From Microbulbifer agarilyticus S89 (GTDB lineage Bacteria; Pseudomonadota; Gammaproteobacteria; Pseudomonadales; Cellvibrionaceae), in the NCBI RefSeq assembly GCF_000220505.1, contig NZ_AFPJ01000030.1:43440-107439 (forward strand): a DNA stretch of 64,000 nucleotides, in the 5' to 3' direction. Positions 1-9,637 of this stretch are shown in pieces (positions within the stretch are counted from its first letter, which is position 1; each line of letters begins with the position of its first letter). The position numbers were made by a program, and so were the translations under genes. Below the pieces are notes generated by a model. That model searched no databases. It saw only the letters and a list, made by a program, of their open reading frames with translations, and was not told the DNA's origin.

Positions 1-443
1 TCCGCAGACTCAACCGGGGCAAACTTCAGTGCCAAAGTTGCCGCGTGTTGCTTTAAGTCGTTCAGCACCGCAAGCAGGCCATCGCAGCTCTCCGGCACCG
101 GGTGCGACTCCTCGTCGGGCAGCCACTCCACTTCCGCCATCAGCAGGCCATCTTCCTCGCGGTGGGTCTCCAACACACGGAAGCGGGACTCACCGGCCAC
201 ATCGATATGCAGCAGCCCCTCTTCACCCTGGCTCCAGTCCACCACGCGCACATACAGTCCCAGCGGCCAGACTTCCGAAGGCCCCACCTCTTTGCCGTTG
301 CGAATCAACACGACGCCGAAACCGGTGTCGGATTTCATGGACTCGGTCACCAACCGCAGATAGCGCTGTTCGAAGATACGCAGCGGCAGCGTCACCCCGG
401 GAAACAGGGCCATGTTGAGAGGAAAGAGCGGAATAAGTGACAA
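1..443 (-). CDS. Lon-type substrate-binding (LAN) domain protein, 3' part cut by window edge
   Basis: The reading frame runs leftward off the window edge, so only about the first 147 residues are visible. It reads IPLFPLNMALFPGVTLPLRIFEQRY near the N-terminus split over residues 4-28, the signature of the ATP-dependent protease Lon N-terminal substrate-binding domain family. Stand-alone members lack the ATPase and protease domains and are about 190-200 residues long; they are thought to bind protein substrates, but their role is not settled. I chose a TTG start at 443 because it gives the usual MSLIPLFPLN beginning and has an AGAGAG-like ribosome site upstream. An ATG at 413 is in frame but would remove the conserved start of the domain. 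Which of the two (full Lon or stand-alone) cannot be decided from the visible part, but the short lead-in favours the stand-alone form. Confidence 0.8.
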   Translation of the reverse strand, partial: MSLIPLFPLNMALFPGVTLPLRIFEQRYLRLVTESMKSDTGFGVVLIRNGKEVGPSEVWPLGLYVRVVDWSQGEEGLLHIDVAGESRFRVLETHREEDGLLMAEVEWLPDEESHPVPESCDGLLAVLNDLKQHAATLALKFAPVESA

Positions 444-631
444 AATACTGACTCTCTGGTTGCACGTGGATGGGACAACGATACCACTCCTGCGGATGGC
501 ACAAGAATAATCTCCCGACGCGCAAACAAAAAATCGCGCCATCTGATCTATGCTCAGAACTATGTGCGAAGTGAAATCGCAGATGTGCAACGCGGTTGCC
601 CATCAACGATCGTGAATCAAGAGGTATCACC

Positions 632-1537
632 ATGCGTTGGCGCCAGGGTCGCAGAAGCTCGAATGTTGAAGATCGCCGCGGAGAAAAATCACCGGGAGGC
701 GGCGGCCTGGGAGGGATGGGCAACCTGCTCGCGCTGGCCCCTTTCCTGCTGCGCAGCAAAACCGGCTGGCTGATTCTCGCCGCCCTCGCCGCCCTGTACT
801 TCTTTGGCGGCAACCTGTTTAGCGGCATGCAGACAACCGAATCCCCAAGCCTGGGCCCGGACGCACAGACCGCGCCGGGCACCCCCGGGGCCACGGACGA
901 ACTGGCGCAGTTTGTCGCGGTCGTGCTGGGGTCCACCGAAGATGTATGGGGTGGCATATTCCAGCAGGCCGGCTCCCAATACATGGCACCCAAACTGGTG
1001 CTGTACACCGACGCAGTGCGTTCCGCCTGTGGCTTGAGCTCTGCCGCGGTAGGACCCTTTTACTGCCCGGGTGACCAGAAAGTGTACCTGGACCTGAGTT
1101 TCCTCAACGAACTCAAGAAACTAGGTGCCCCCGGGGACTTCGCCTTCGCCTACGTGATCGCCCACGAAGTGGGCCACCATGTGCAGAACCTACAGGGCAC
1201 TTCCGCGCAGGTGCAACAGGCGCGCATGCGCGCCGACAAGGTAACCGCAAACCGGCTCTCGGTAATGCTGGAACTACAGGCCGACTGCTACGCCGGCGTA
1301 TGGGCGTTTTACGCCAACCGCGACAAGCAAATGCTCGAGCCTGGGGACGTAGAGGAGGGTCTGCGTGCCGCGGCCGCAGTGGGTGACGATCACCTGCAAC
1401 GCCGCGCCGGCCGCGCCGTATCGCCCGACGCATTTACCCACGGCAGCGCTGAGCAACGCGCCTACTGGTTCAATCGCGGATTCAGCACCGGCGATGTGAA
1501 CCAGTGCAACACCTTTGCCGCGCTATCCGGACAGTGA
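632..1537 (+). CDS. ypfJ: YpfJ-family neutral zinc metallopeptidase, membrane anchored
   Basis: 301-residue protein of the YpfJ/KPN_02809 family of predicted zinc peptidases. The N-terminus is basic and glycine-rich (residues 1-30), followed by one membrane segment at about 45-63 and then the catalytic region. The zinc motif HEVGHH is at residues 178-183 and a likely third ligand is E214 in LELQADCYAG. Two cysteines (C133, C145) precede the motif. The start is the ATG at 632, preceded by AAGAGGT; an in-frame ATG at 596 has no comparable ribosome site. The domain is expected on the periplasmic side. Substrates of the family are unknown. The gene stands alone, 75 bases before ppiC. Confidence 0.9.
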   Translation: MRWRQGRRSSNVEDRRGEKSPGGGGLGGMGNLLALAPFLLRSKTGWLILAALAALYFFGGNLFSGMQTTESPSLGPDAQTAPGTPGATDELAQFVAVVLGSTEDVWGGIFQQAGSQYMAPKLVLYTDAVRSACGLSSAAVGPFYCPGDQKVYLDLSFLNELKKLGAPGDFAFAYVIAHEVGHHVQNLQGTSAQVQQARMRADKVTANRLSVMLELQADCYAGVWAFYANRDKQMLEPGDVEEGLRAAAAVGDDHLQRRAGRAVSPDAFTHGSAEQRAYWFNRGFSTGDVNQCNTFAALSGQ

Positions 1538-1612
1538 GTAGCGCCCCAGTTCGTTACGCACTAAGCTTGCCGCTCAACAAACACTTCATCACCAATAAAT
1601 AGGGAGATACCC

Positions 1613-1894
1613 GTGCCAAGAGCAACAGCACGCCACATTCTGGTTGAAACTGAAGCCCAGTGTCAGGACCTGAAAAAGCAAATCGAAGACGGCGCCGATT
1701 TCGGAAAAATTGCCCAGCAATACTCCAAGTGCCCGTCCGGCCGCAATGGCGGCGACCTGGGTGAGTTCGGTCAGGGTCAGATGGTGCCGGAATTCGACAA
1801 GGTGGTTTTCAACGATGAGTTGAACAAGGTACACGGCCCGGTGAAAACCCAGTTTGGCTATCACCTGCTGGAAGTGACCAGCCGCAGCGCGTGA
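1613..1894 (+). CDS. ppiC: Parvulin-type peptidyl-prolyl cis-trans isomerase C
   Basis: A 93-residue single-domain parvulin, the normal size for cytoplasmic PpiC. It starts with ATARHILVETEAQC, contains the CPSGRNGGDLGEF loop (about residues 43-55), the GQMVPEFDKVVF segment and ends with VKTQFGYHLLEV, the classic parvulin order. It speeds up cis-trans isomerisation of peptide bonds before proline. It has no signal peptide, so it acts in the cytoplasm. The start is GTG at 1613, with AGGGAGA eight bases upstream. The next 200 bases carry no gene but contain a large hairpin repeat. Confidence 0.95.
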   Translation: MPRATARHILVETEAQCQDLKKQIEDGADFGKIAQQYSKCPSGRNGGDLGEFGQGQMVPEFDKVVFNDELNKVHGPVKTQFGYHLLEVTSRSA

Positions 1895-1937
1895 TTTAAA
1901 AGCTCAGGGCATCAATGACACAGATGCCCGATGCTAA

Positions 1938-2058
1938 GGTGCCGGTACCGGGCGAGACATTGTGAGACCTTCTAAAACAAGGATGTTTTAGAAGAGCCCC
2001 CCAGGGATGGGTCCACGGCGAGTCTCACAATGTCTTGCCCGGTGGCGGTACCGCCACC
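1938..2058. repeat. Nested inverted repeat (possible MITE-like or REP-like element)
   Basis: Outer arms at 1947-1968 and 2022-2043 (ACCGGGCGAGACATTGTGAGAC against its complement) pair over 22 bases with one mismatch. Inside them CTTCTAAAAC (1969-1978) and GTTTTAGAAG (1985-1994) form a second perfect 10-base stem with a 6-base loop. Directly outside the right arm, GGTGGCGGTACCGCCACC (2041-2058) is a perfect 18-base palindrome, and a related GGTGCCGGTACC precedes the left arm. The element sits between convergent genes (ppiC and the leftward membrane protein gene) and does not overlap either. It codes for nothing I can recognise and I see no second copy in this window. Confidence 0.75.
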
Positions 2059-2094
2059 GAGACCAGAACAAAGCACCCGCCCCCGAATTATTCC

Positions 2095-2946
2095 TCACTC
2101 AGCGCTGGCTTCAGTGCTTGTCTCAGCCTGCCATTCAAACAGGTTCATCTCGATAAAGAAGAAGGCTACCAGCCACAGGAATGCATCCCAGAAGTCCAGG
2201 AAGCTGCCGTTGAAGCCCCAGTAGATAGCGCACAGCAACAGCGTGAAATACAGGACACCCTTGATTACCTGAGAGTAACGCATAATGGAATCGGACAGCT
2301 GATGACGCAGCTGCAGCCATACATCAAAGGTCAGGATCGCCACCACCAGCAGCCAGGCACCGGAATTAATCACATCCACCCAGGCCAACCACTGAATCTC
2401 ACGCCAGACTTCCGCAGAACCCACAACCTGCGCGCCCGCCAGTTGCAGCAAATTCGCATCCGCCAACGAACCACAGTTGGCCGCCGTCAACGCCACATAG
2501 TCATCCTGCTCCAGCACCAAAGACCAACCGCCGTTTGCCACGAGGTCACACGCCGCTGCCGATACCGGGAGAAGATTGGTCACCGTCACCATCTCGGAGA
2601 AGTAACCGTAGAAGGAATAGACAATAAATACGTAACAGAACGCCGACACCGCGTTCAGAGCCCACTTGGTTGCGCCCTTCAGCTTCTCGTCCGACAGCAC
2701 CCAGGTTTCCAGTTCGAACACCAGCAGCAACACCACCCAGGCCAGGGTATCGATCGAATCGTTATAGGCCTCAATGATTTTGCCCAGGCTAACCCCATCG
2801 GCAAACACCGTACCCGCGGCCGCATGGTTTTCCAGGAAAAACGCATAAACGTTGTACGCCAGCAAACTGTACACAACGTACTTAAAGATCTTGAACAGGG
2901 TATAGCGATTAGCGGATAAACCGGCCAAAGAAACCACCTCGGACAT
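2095..2946 (-). CDS. Polytopic membrane protein of unknown function
   Basis: 283 residues, not recognised. Hydrophobic segments are at about 20-38, 66-80, 96-116, 184-207, 229-246 and 253-270, suggesting five or six membrane spans. Between the third and fourth spans lies a polar loop of about 60 residues with two cysteines (C133 and C158), which could form a disulfide if the loop is periplasmic. Charged residues in or near membrane segments (E79, E81, D191, D208) are notable. The C-terminus is short and acidic. The gene is transcribed leftward, 205 bases after yhdP, and is probably separate from it. It resembles no transporter or sensor family I can name. Confidence 0.75.
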   Translation of the reverse strand: MSEVVSLAGLSANRYTLFKIFKYVVYSLLAYNVYAFFLENHAAAGTVFADGVSLGKIIEAYNDSIDTLAWVVLLLVFELETWVLSDEKLKGATKWALNAVSAFCYVFIVYSFYGYFSEMVTVTNLLPVSAAACDLVANGGWSLVLEQDDYVALTAANCGSLADANLLQLAGAQVVGSAEVWREIQWLAWVDVINSGAWLLVVAILTFDVWLQLRHQLSDSIMRYSQVIKGVLYFTLLLCAIYWGFNGSFLDFWDAFLWLVAFFFIEMNLFEWQAETSTEASAE

Positions 2947-3151
2947 TGGCGAAGAACCTCGATAGCGTGATTATTGTTGTTACTTACTCAAGTCTGGATG
3001 CAGTGCTTGCTTAGCTGCGGATCTTACAACGGCTGTCGTCGTCGCAATAAACAGCAATATCGAATAATTATTCGGTTTTTGCAACCACCAGCGCACAATT
3101 TCACCGAATAGCACGATATTTCTCAAGCCAGAAAGAAAAGCGAAAATTGTT

Positions 3152-6100
3152 TTAGTTGGCAACCGCACGCTGCGGTGCGGTACCAGAAGCGCCATCGTCA
3201 AACAGGCGGTCAAAGCGCACCTCTGGCTCCGTCCAGGCACCGTTGATGCGGTAGCTGACACTGGCGACGCGATCCACCTGTTTTTTGAACACCTTACTGA
3301 TCAGGTAAACCCCCGCCGCCGCTGGCAGGCCACCGGCCAGCGCCGCAACAAATGCGAGGTTGTTGCCCACCGGCAGGGTTGCCACCAGCGTCAGGTTCAG
3401 ATCTTCCCGCTGCAGGTTCACCCGCCCCGCCATCTGCAACTCACTGGTGGGGCCTTCCACCTGAATGGGTACCGCAATCAGCAACTCGCCGTCCCCTTCG
3501 AAATACACCTCACCGTGCACCCGGTCAAACGTCAGGCCACTTTGCACCAGGTCCGAGAAATCCAGACGCAGGCGCCGCGCCCAGGTATCGAAGTTGAACA
3601 GGGACAGCAGCCGCAACAGGGATGTGCCGGCATTGTCACTGGCCCGCAGGAACCGGCCATTGCGGATATCGATGCGAATTTCGCCGTTCATACCATTGGG
3701 GCGCACCATCGCCGGCGAACCGCTCCAGCGCAGCGCAGTATCAAATACCGCCGAACGGCTTTCGATGGCCGCTTCCTGCCCCCACGCCTGCAGTACGTTA
3801 CCGAGGTTATCGCCACTCAAGCGACCAATAAACTGGGTGGACTCACTGCCATCGGCATCGCGCATCCACATCAGCTGGGCGCCCAGGCGATTCTCGCCTT
3901 CGCCACGCCCTTCGATCCGTAAACCACGCATGGCGCCCTGAATTTCACTAACCACCAGGCGCTCTTCGGAGGGGCGCAGGCGGAACGACCAGGGCCCCAT
4001 CGCCTCCTCACCGAGCCACAAGTTTTCCGTGGCGAAATCCACCCGCGGCAAAGCCGTGAAATCAAAGCCTTGCCAGCGATCCTGTATCGCCTCGCGTACG
4101 GCAACTTCCCCCAGCTCAGGGGTTTCCTGTTCGCTGTCGCCGCCTCGGGCTTGCTTCTTGGCCAGTGCCGGCAACCGAAGATGCTCGAGTTTCAACACCA
4201 ACGGTGAGGTGGAATTCAATAGCCCAATCAATTCACCAGCGGCAGTCTCGCTATCAAACTGTATCTGCCAGTCGGCTCCCAGCCCACGGCCGCGTGCATG
4301 TATGTTCTCGATCTGCACCGCATTCGACACTTTCAGCAAATCGGTACTGAGGTCGAGGGTGATGGGCAATGCGGAAGCATCCTCCCCGGTTACAGGCTCG
4401 CCGGCATTCTCGGTGTAAATTTCCAGTGCCTGTTTCCAGGACGCAAAATCCACGATCGCCAGATCGCCGAACACGGAAATACCCGGCGAGTCAGGCAGGG
4501 TGGCCGGTGCATTCAGCGCAATGGCGGCACGCTCCAGCTTGCCATCGACCTGCCACAGCTGGCCCTGCAAGTGCTCGCCGTAACTGAGGTGATACAGGTT
4601 GCCTTCATCCCCGATTGGCACCCGCATCACAAATCGCGACTTGTCACCCGCGAGCTTTCCAAGCGGTGCTGGCAGACCGACGGCAACCTGCTGCAAATCA
4701 GAGGAAACCTCCAGCACGGCACCGTACGGTTTGTTCTTGGATTTGGCCGGAATGGTAACCAGTGCCTGATAATCGAGGTCACCGTCCATCCACTGCAATT
4801 CCGGGCGCCCACTCCAGCGCCCGATCGCTGCGGTGTTCGCACTGCCATTCACCACCACCTGCGTATCGCGCGCATCGCCACTGCCCAGGTGTTGAATCGA
4901 TGCCTGCAAGGGTTGCCCCCACAGAGCGCCACGGAAGCTGGAACCTTCCAGGCCTTTCTCACTGTGGTAACGCACCCTGCCGCTGAGCTGATCAATCTGC
5001 AGGTTGAGCTTCTGCAGGTTCAGTTCGCTTCCGGCAAGCGTCAGGTCAATGTCCTGCATCGGCGCAAATTTGGCCCCCCCCATGGGCTGGGCAATTTTCA
5101 GCGTACCCTGCATATCGCCATTCAATGACCAGTGATCAAAGGCATCGCCCAGCTTGTCGCGCAGGGGGGATTCCCGCAGCAGCTTCAAACCATCCGCCGC
5201 AGGCCCTTTCAAGTCTGCAGAGACATCCAGGCGCGAACCACCCGGCGCAGGCAAGATTCGCACCGACACATTTTCGCCGTCCACTTGCCACAGCTTGGCT
5301 GTGGGCGCCATCACCATGACTTCCGTATCGTTGATTCCCAGATGGCCATTCACTTGCTTGGCGACGGGCCAACCACTGGCATAACGCAAACTGCTGTCGG
5401 CAATATCGGCCTGCAGCTGTACCGTCTGCCGTTGCTTGCTTTTCCCCAGTGCGAGGAGTTCGGGGTCTTCGCCGGTGCGGTAACTGTATCCCCGGTAAAT
5501 AAACCCGGCGGCGGGAATCTGCCCCGAGTTATCTACACCGATACTGTTGTTCAGCCACTGGCGCAGGTCGGCGCTGACGACCGTCGGCACCAGGTGGCGC
5601 TGCTCGGCAACCGCGACATTGCGCAGGCCCAGCGCCAGGGTGAAGTCTGATGGACGGGTAAATGGAACCAGCGGGATCTGCAGCAAAAACTGGCCGCGGA
5701 AAGCGCCAGCAGCGGGCACCTGCCCCTGCGCGCCGCGCGCGGCGGCATCCAGTAACAGCGGGCCGGAATATACGGATACGGTGTCGTGCTCACGGTCTAC
5801 ATCCCAGGCTACGGTGCCCCGAGCTGAGGTAAATTCGAATGGTGCGTCGTACAGCATGGGAAAGTGCGCGCTGAAACCGCTCTGGCTATCGAGCTCAACC
5901 CGGCCACCCTGCCCGTTCAGCGACAGGAAACCATTCACGCCGGTCACCGCCGGCGCACCGCGGTGCGCGCCCGCGGCGACATCGTGCAGATTGGCCGCGA
6001 TGGTCACTTCGCCATTTACCCGCGACAGGCGCACATTTTGCAGCTCACCGGTGGGCTCCAGCGCCTGCAGCCACTCGTCGGCTTTCGGCGGGATCAACTC

Positions 6101-7255
6101 CAGTACCCGCAGCACCCGGTGCCAGGCCTGCAGTTCAATCTGATCCAGCGCCAGCTGCAGGTTGCCCTGCTGATCGCCGCTCGCCTGCAGGTTCACGTCC
6201 GGTACTTCCAACTGCTGCCAGTTAAGCCCCAGGTCTTGCAGTACCAGCTCCCACTGCTTGCCGGGGCGCCAGTTGCCGGAAATGTTGCTCGACAGGGCAT
6301 TCAGCGTACCCAGCGCTCCCGCCGGTGCTTTCTGAGAATCCGTGTCACCGCCGGACGCGCCGTCCTCGGCAACCTGAGACAGGCTCAAGTTGCCACGCAG
6401 GCTGTAACCGGAGTCCGCATCCGAACTGAGCCATAGGCGCCCGCCGGCCAGTTTGCGCCCAGGCCAGTAGAGTTTCTCGGGCAGGGGTGACAACTGGTAA
6501 ATCAACCCGATCAGGTCGGCATCGACCAGTAGCTCATTCAGTTGTGCGTAGCCGCGCAGGGTGAACGCCTCGCTGCGACGGGGGTCGCCGCGCCCTTCCA
6601 GTACCAAACGCAGGCTCTCCTCGCCACTGTTCAGGCTTTGCACCGCACCGGTAACAAATGCCCGCGCCACCAAACGGTGGAAGCCGCCGCTATTTTCAAG
6701 CTGGATTTCCCGAAGGTTCACATTCGCCGACTGCCCATCGGTAAGGGACAGGCCGATGCTGGCATCGCGTACCAGTACCTTGGGGCCCAACTGGAAAATG
6801 CGTGCGGGATCACCCAGGCGCACGCCATCGGTGGCTGGTGTGGCCGGCTGGCTGGCTCGCGGGAAGCCACGCACCTGCCAGCCGCCTTCTGCCCGCTGTT
6901 CCAGCGTCGCGGAAAAACCATCAACCTCCAGGTTTTTCCAGATCAGTTCGCGATTCCACAGGCTCGCCAGCAGGTCCAGATGAAACAGGCCACGGCGCAG
7001 CGCGACCTGGCCATCCTCACCAATCTTGAGGCCATCCAGCTGCAGGGCAACTTCCAGCGCCTGCCAGCGCAGCGAGATATGCTCGAGTGCAACCGGTGCG
7101 CCCAGCTGCTGGGACAGCCAGCCACTAATTTGCGGGCTGTACTTGCTGACTTGGGGCGAAAGGATACGCCCGGTCTGCACCAGGATCGCCAGGGAGATCA
7201 CCAGGACCACCACCAGCAACCAGAACTTGCGGACGAACCAGCGCAACCACAGCAT
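3152..7255 (-). CDS. yhdP: YhdP-family AsmA-like inner membrane protein
   Basis: 1367 residues, slightly longer than the roughly 1270 of the E. coli protein. YhdP belongs to the AsmA-like group now linked to phospholipid transport between the inner and outer membranes. One N-terminal membrane anchor (about residues 9-30, FWLLVVVLVISLAILVQ) is followed by a very long periplasmic part of repeating beta-strand character (DUF3971 region first, then the AsmA-like C-terminal region near residues 1150-1310). It ends with a short hydrophobic stretch and a FDRLFDDG tail. The ATG at 7255 is preceded by GGGAGAG at good spacing; an upstream in-frame ATG at 7300 would overlap rng. It is the last gene of the leftward mreBCD-maf-rng set, as in related bacteria. 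Confidence 0.93.
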   Translation of the reverse strand: MLWLRWFVRKFWLLVVVLVISLAILVQTGRILSPQVSKYSPQISGWLSQQLGAPVALEHISLRWQALEVALQLDGLKIGEDGQVALRRGLFHLDLLASLWNRELIWKNLEVDGFSATLEQRAEGGWQVRGFPRASQPATPATDGVRLGDPARIFQLGPKVLVRDASIGLSLTDGQSANVNLREIQLENSGGFHRLVARAFVTGAVQSLNSGEESLRLVLEGRGDPRRSEAFTLRGYAQLNELLVDADLIGLIYQLSPLPEKLYWPGRKLAGGRLWLSSDADSGYSLRGNLSLSQVAEDGASGGDTDSQKAPAGALGTLNALSSNISGNWRPGKQWELVLQDLGLNWQQLEVPDVNLQASGDQQGNLQLALDQIELQAWHRVLRVLELIPPKADEWLQALEPTGELQNVRLSRVNGEVTIAANLHDVAAGAHRGAPAVTGVNGFLSLNGQGGRVELDSQSGFSAHFPMLYDAPFEFTSARGTVAWDVDREHDTVSVYSGPLLLDAAARGAQGQVPAAGAFRGQFLLQIPLVPFTRPSDFTLALGLRNVAVAEQRHLVPTVVSADLRQWLNNSIGVDNSGQIPAAGFIYRGYSYRTGEDPELLALGKSKQRQTVQLQADIADSSLRYASGWPVAKQVNGHLGINDTEVMVMAPTAKLWQVDGENVSVRILPAPGGSRLDVSADLKGPAADGLKLLRESPLRDKLGDAFDHWSLNGDMQGTLKIAQPMGGAKFAPMQDIDLTLAGSELNLQKLNLQIDQLSGRVRYHSEKGLEGSSFRGALWGQPLQASIQHLGSGDARDTQVVVNGSANTAAIGRWSGRPELQWMDGDLDYQALVTIPAKSKNKPYGAVLEVSSDLQQVAVGLPAPLGKLAGDKSRFVMRVPIGDEGNLYHLSYGEHLQGQLWQVDGKLERAAIALNAPATLPDSPGISVFGDLAIVDFASWKQALEIYTENAGEPVTGEDASALPITLDLSTDLLKVSNAVQIENIHARGRGLGADWQIQFDSETAAGELIGLLNSTSPLVLKLEHLRLPALAKKQARGGDSEQETPELGEVAVREAIQDRWQGFDFTALPRVDFATENLWLGEEAMGPWSFRLRPSEERLVVSEIQGAMRGLRIEGRGEGENRLGAQLMWMRDADGSESTQFIGRLSGDNLGNVLQAWGQEAAIESRSAVFDTALRWSGSPAMVRPNGMNGEIRIDIRNGRFLRASDNAGTSLLRLLSLFNFDTWARRLRLDFSDLVQSGLTFDRVHGEVYFEGDGELLIAVPIQVEGPTSELQMAGRVNLQREDLNLTLVATLPVGNNLAFVAALAGGLPAAAGVYLISKVFKKQVDRVASVSYRINGAWTEPEVRFDRLFDDGASGTAPQRAVAN

Positions 7256-7318
7256 CAGGCAGACTCTCCCTGAGGAAAGGCCATGCTCGGGCGCACGCAC
7301 GCAGTCTTGGTTGGACGA

Positions 7319-8806
7319 TCACACCAGTACAATGTCGTACTGCTCCTGGTTGTAAATAGGCTCCACCTGAAACTGAATCGGGCGGGCAATAAATTCTTCC
7401 AAATCGGCCACGTTGGCCGACTCCTCATCCAGCAGCAGGTCAATCACCACCTGGCTGGCCAGCACCATAATCTTGTCGCTGTCGTAGGCGCGGGCTTCGC
7501 GAATAATTTCGCGGAAAATCTCGTAGCACACCGTTTCCGCCGTCTTCAGGGTACCGCGACCTGCGCATACCGAGCAGGGCTCGCACAGCATCTGGCCGAG
7601 GGACTCGCGGGTACGCTTGCGCGTCATCTCCACCAGCCCGAGCTCGGATACACCGGTGATACTGCTTTTCGCGTGATCGCGCTCCAGCGCTTTCTCCAGC
7701 GTGCGCAATACCTGGCGCTGATGCTCGGTATCCTGCATATCGATAAAGTCGATAATGATGATACCGCCGAGGTTGCGCAGGCGCAGCTGGCGGGCAATCG
7801 CCGTGGCCGCCTCCAGGTTGGTCTTGAAGATGGTCTCTTCGAGATTGCGATGCCCAACAAACGCGCCGGTGTTGACGTCGATGGTACTCATCGCCTCGGT
7901 CTGCTCGACAATCAGGTACCCACCGGACTTGAGCGTCACCTTGTTCTGCAGCGCCTTGCGGATTTCCTCTTCGACACCGTACAGGTCAAACAGCGGACGC
8001 TCGCCGGGGTAGTGCTCGATCCGCGGGGCGACTTCCGGCGCGTATTTGCTGGTGAACTTGGCCGCGCGGGCGTGGGCCTCGCGTGAGTCAATTCGGATCT
8101 TTTCGGTGTGCGGGCGGGCCAGATCGCGCAGCGCACGCATAAACAACGGCAAGTCCTCGTAGATGATCGAGGGCTCTTTCTCCGCCTTGATACGCTGCTC
8201 CAGCTCATTCCAGAGCCGGTACAGGAATGGAATGTCGCGCAGCAGCTCTTCTTCGCTAACGCCTTCGGCAACCGTACGCAGGATAAAGCCGCCGTCGCCG
8301 CTCAATCCCTCATCCGCCAGCTTGGTGGAGGCGAGATCCACCAGCGCGCGCAGGCGCTCTCGTTCGGACTCATCCTCGATGCGATTGGAGATACCGATAT
8401 GCCGGGTCTGCGGCATATACACCAGGTAGCGAGCAGATACCGACAGGTGCGTGGTAAGGCGCGCGCCTTTGCTGGAGATCGGGTCCTTGACCACCTGCAC
8501 CACCAGCGACTGCCCCTCACGCACCAGCGCGCGGATATCGGCCACTTCGCCTTCGCGGGATTCCATGCCCTCGTCATCCAACGGCGCAATATCCGAGGCG
8601 TGGATAAACCCGGCGCGTTCCAGCCCGATATCCACAAACGCGGCCTGCATACCGGGCAGCACGCGCACGACTTTGCCCTTGTAGATATTGCCGACAATAC
8701 CGCGGCTCGCGGTGCGCTCCAGGTAAACCTCCTGCAACACACCGTTTTCTACCAGCGCCACACGGGTCTCCATGGGCGCCACATTGATCAATAATTCTTC
8801 ACTCAC
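7319..8806 (-). CDS. rng: Ribonuclease G
   Basis: 495 residues, the usual length of RNase G. It is an endoribonuclease of the RNase E/G family that trims 16S rRNA 5' ends and helps mRNA decay. The S1 RNA-binding domain covers about residues 36-125. Metal-binding aspartates are D310 in STIDVNTG and D353 in IIDFIDM, matching D303/D346 of RNase E. The zinc-link CSVC (C411, C414) is present, as needed for dimer formation. There is no long C-terminal scaffold, which separates it from RNase E. It starts seven bases after maf ends and is followed by yhdP, so these are co-transcribed. Confidence 0.97.
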   Translation of the reverse strand: MSEELLINVAPMETRVALVENGVLQEVYLERTASRGIVGNIYKGKVVRVLPGMQAAFVDIGLERAGFIHASDIAPLDDEGMESREGEVADIRALVREGQSLVVQVVKDPISSKGARLTTHLSVSARYLVYMPQTRHIGISNRIEDESERERLRALVDLASTKLADEGLSGDGGFILRTVAEGVSEEELLRDIPFLYRLWNELEQRIKAEKEPSIIYEDLPLFMRALRDLARPHTEKIRIDSREAHARAAKFTSKYAPEVAPRIEHYPGERPLFDLYGVEEEIRKALQNKVTLKSGGYLIVEQTEAMSTIDVNTGAFVGHRNLEETIFKTNLEAATAIARQLRLRNLGGIIIIDFIDMQDTEHQRQVLRTLEKALERDHAKSSITGVSELGLVEMTRKRTRESLGQMLCEPCSVCAGRGTLKTAETVCYEIFREIIREARAYDSDKIMVLASQVVIDLLLDEESANVADLEEFIARPIQFQVEPIYNQEQYDIVLV

Positions 8807-8813
8807 CGGACCG

Positions 8814-9476
8814 CTACTCCCCGATCACCCCTGCATCGACGCGCCGATCAAATTGCCAGAAGGGGATGCCCGCGCGCTCCAGAAACCCCGACAGGGTCTC
8901 CAGCGGCAACCCCACCACATTGCTGTAACTACCCTGGATGGACGCCACCAGCAGAGCGCCCTTGCCCTGAATACCGTAACCACCGGCCTTGTCACGCGGC
9001 TCGCCGGTATTCCAGTAGTCCTCGATCAGGCGATCGCTCAATTCACGAAAGCGTACCCGGGTTTCGACCACAGTACTGAACGACTGATCCCCGTCGGTCA
9101 GACAAATGGCGGTAAGCACCGCGTGCTCGGCGCCGGACATCAGGCCCATCATGCGGCTAAAGTCGGCGAAATCCCGCGGCTTCTCCAGCACCACATCTTG
9201 CACGATGCCCAGGGTATCGGCGCCCAGAGACCAGACCGCAGCCCCCGCTTCCGTTTCCACCTGAGCAAGGCCAGCCCGCGCCTTCTCCTGGGCGAGACGC
9301 AGCACATAATCCCGCCCAGACTCTTCCGGGCGGCGACATTCTTCCACCGAAGTGGCAGCAGAGAAAAACGGAACCCCTATCTGCGACAGCAGCTCAGCGC
9401 GCCGGGGAGAACCCGAGGCGAGCAGTAGGCGTGGCGCAGAAGTGGTTTGTCGAGAGTCTGGCTGTGGCACGGGCAA
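8814..9476 (-). CDS. maf: Maf-family nucleoside triphosphate pyrophosphatase (YhdE type)
   Basis: 220 residues. Maf proteins hydrolyse dTTP, UTP and modified nucleotides to the monophosphate and pyrophosphate, clearing abnormal nucleotides. ASGSPRRAELL (residues 20-30) is the family signature, and SLGADTLG (83-90) carries the usual acidic residue. The GGYGIQGKGALLV segment near residue 164 fits the YhdE (dTTP/UTP) branch. The start is uncertain: TTG at 9476 and GTG at 9470 are both possible and neither has a strong ribosome site. It lies between mreD and rng, the common order in gammaproteobacteria. Confidence 0.92.
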   Translation of the reverse strand: MPVPQPDSRQTTSAPRLLLASGSPRRAELLSQIGVPFFSAATSVEECRRPEESGRDYVLRLAQEKARAGLAQVETEAGAAVWSLGADTLGIVQDVVLEKPRDFADFSRMMGLMSGAEHAVLTAICLTDGDQSFSTVVETRVRFRELSDRLIEDYWNTGEPRDKAGGYGIQGKGALLVASIQGSYSNVVGLPLETLSGFLERAGIPFWQFDRRVDAGVIGE

Positions 9477-9637
9477 CGCTTATGATTATGTATTTGCTGG
9501 ACGAAATATCAGAACGCCTGATTATAGCGCCAGCGCTCGAAAAATAACCGCCCCTTGAGGTTACTTAACGCAAATTTCGGCCGAGTTTTTGTTGCCGGGC
9601 TTTTGTCACGGCTGACCGCAGGGCCGGGGTCGGGCAA

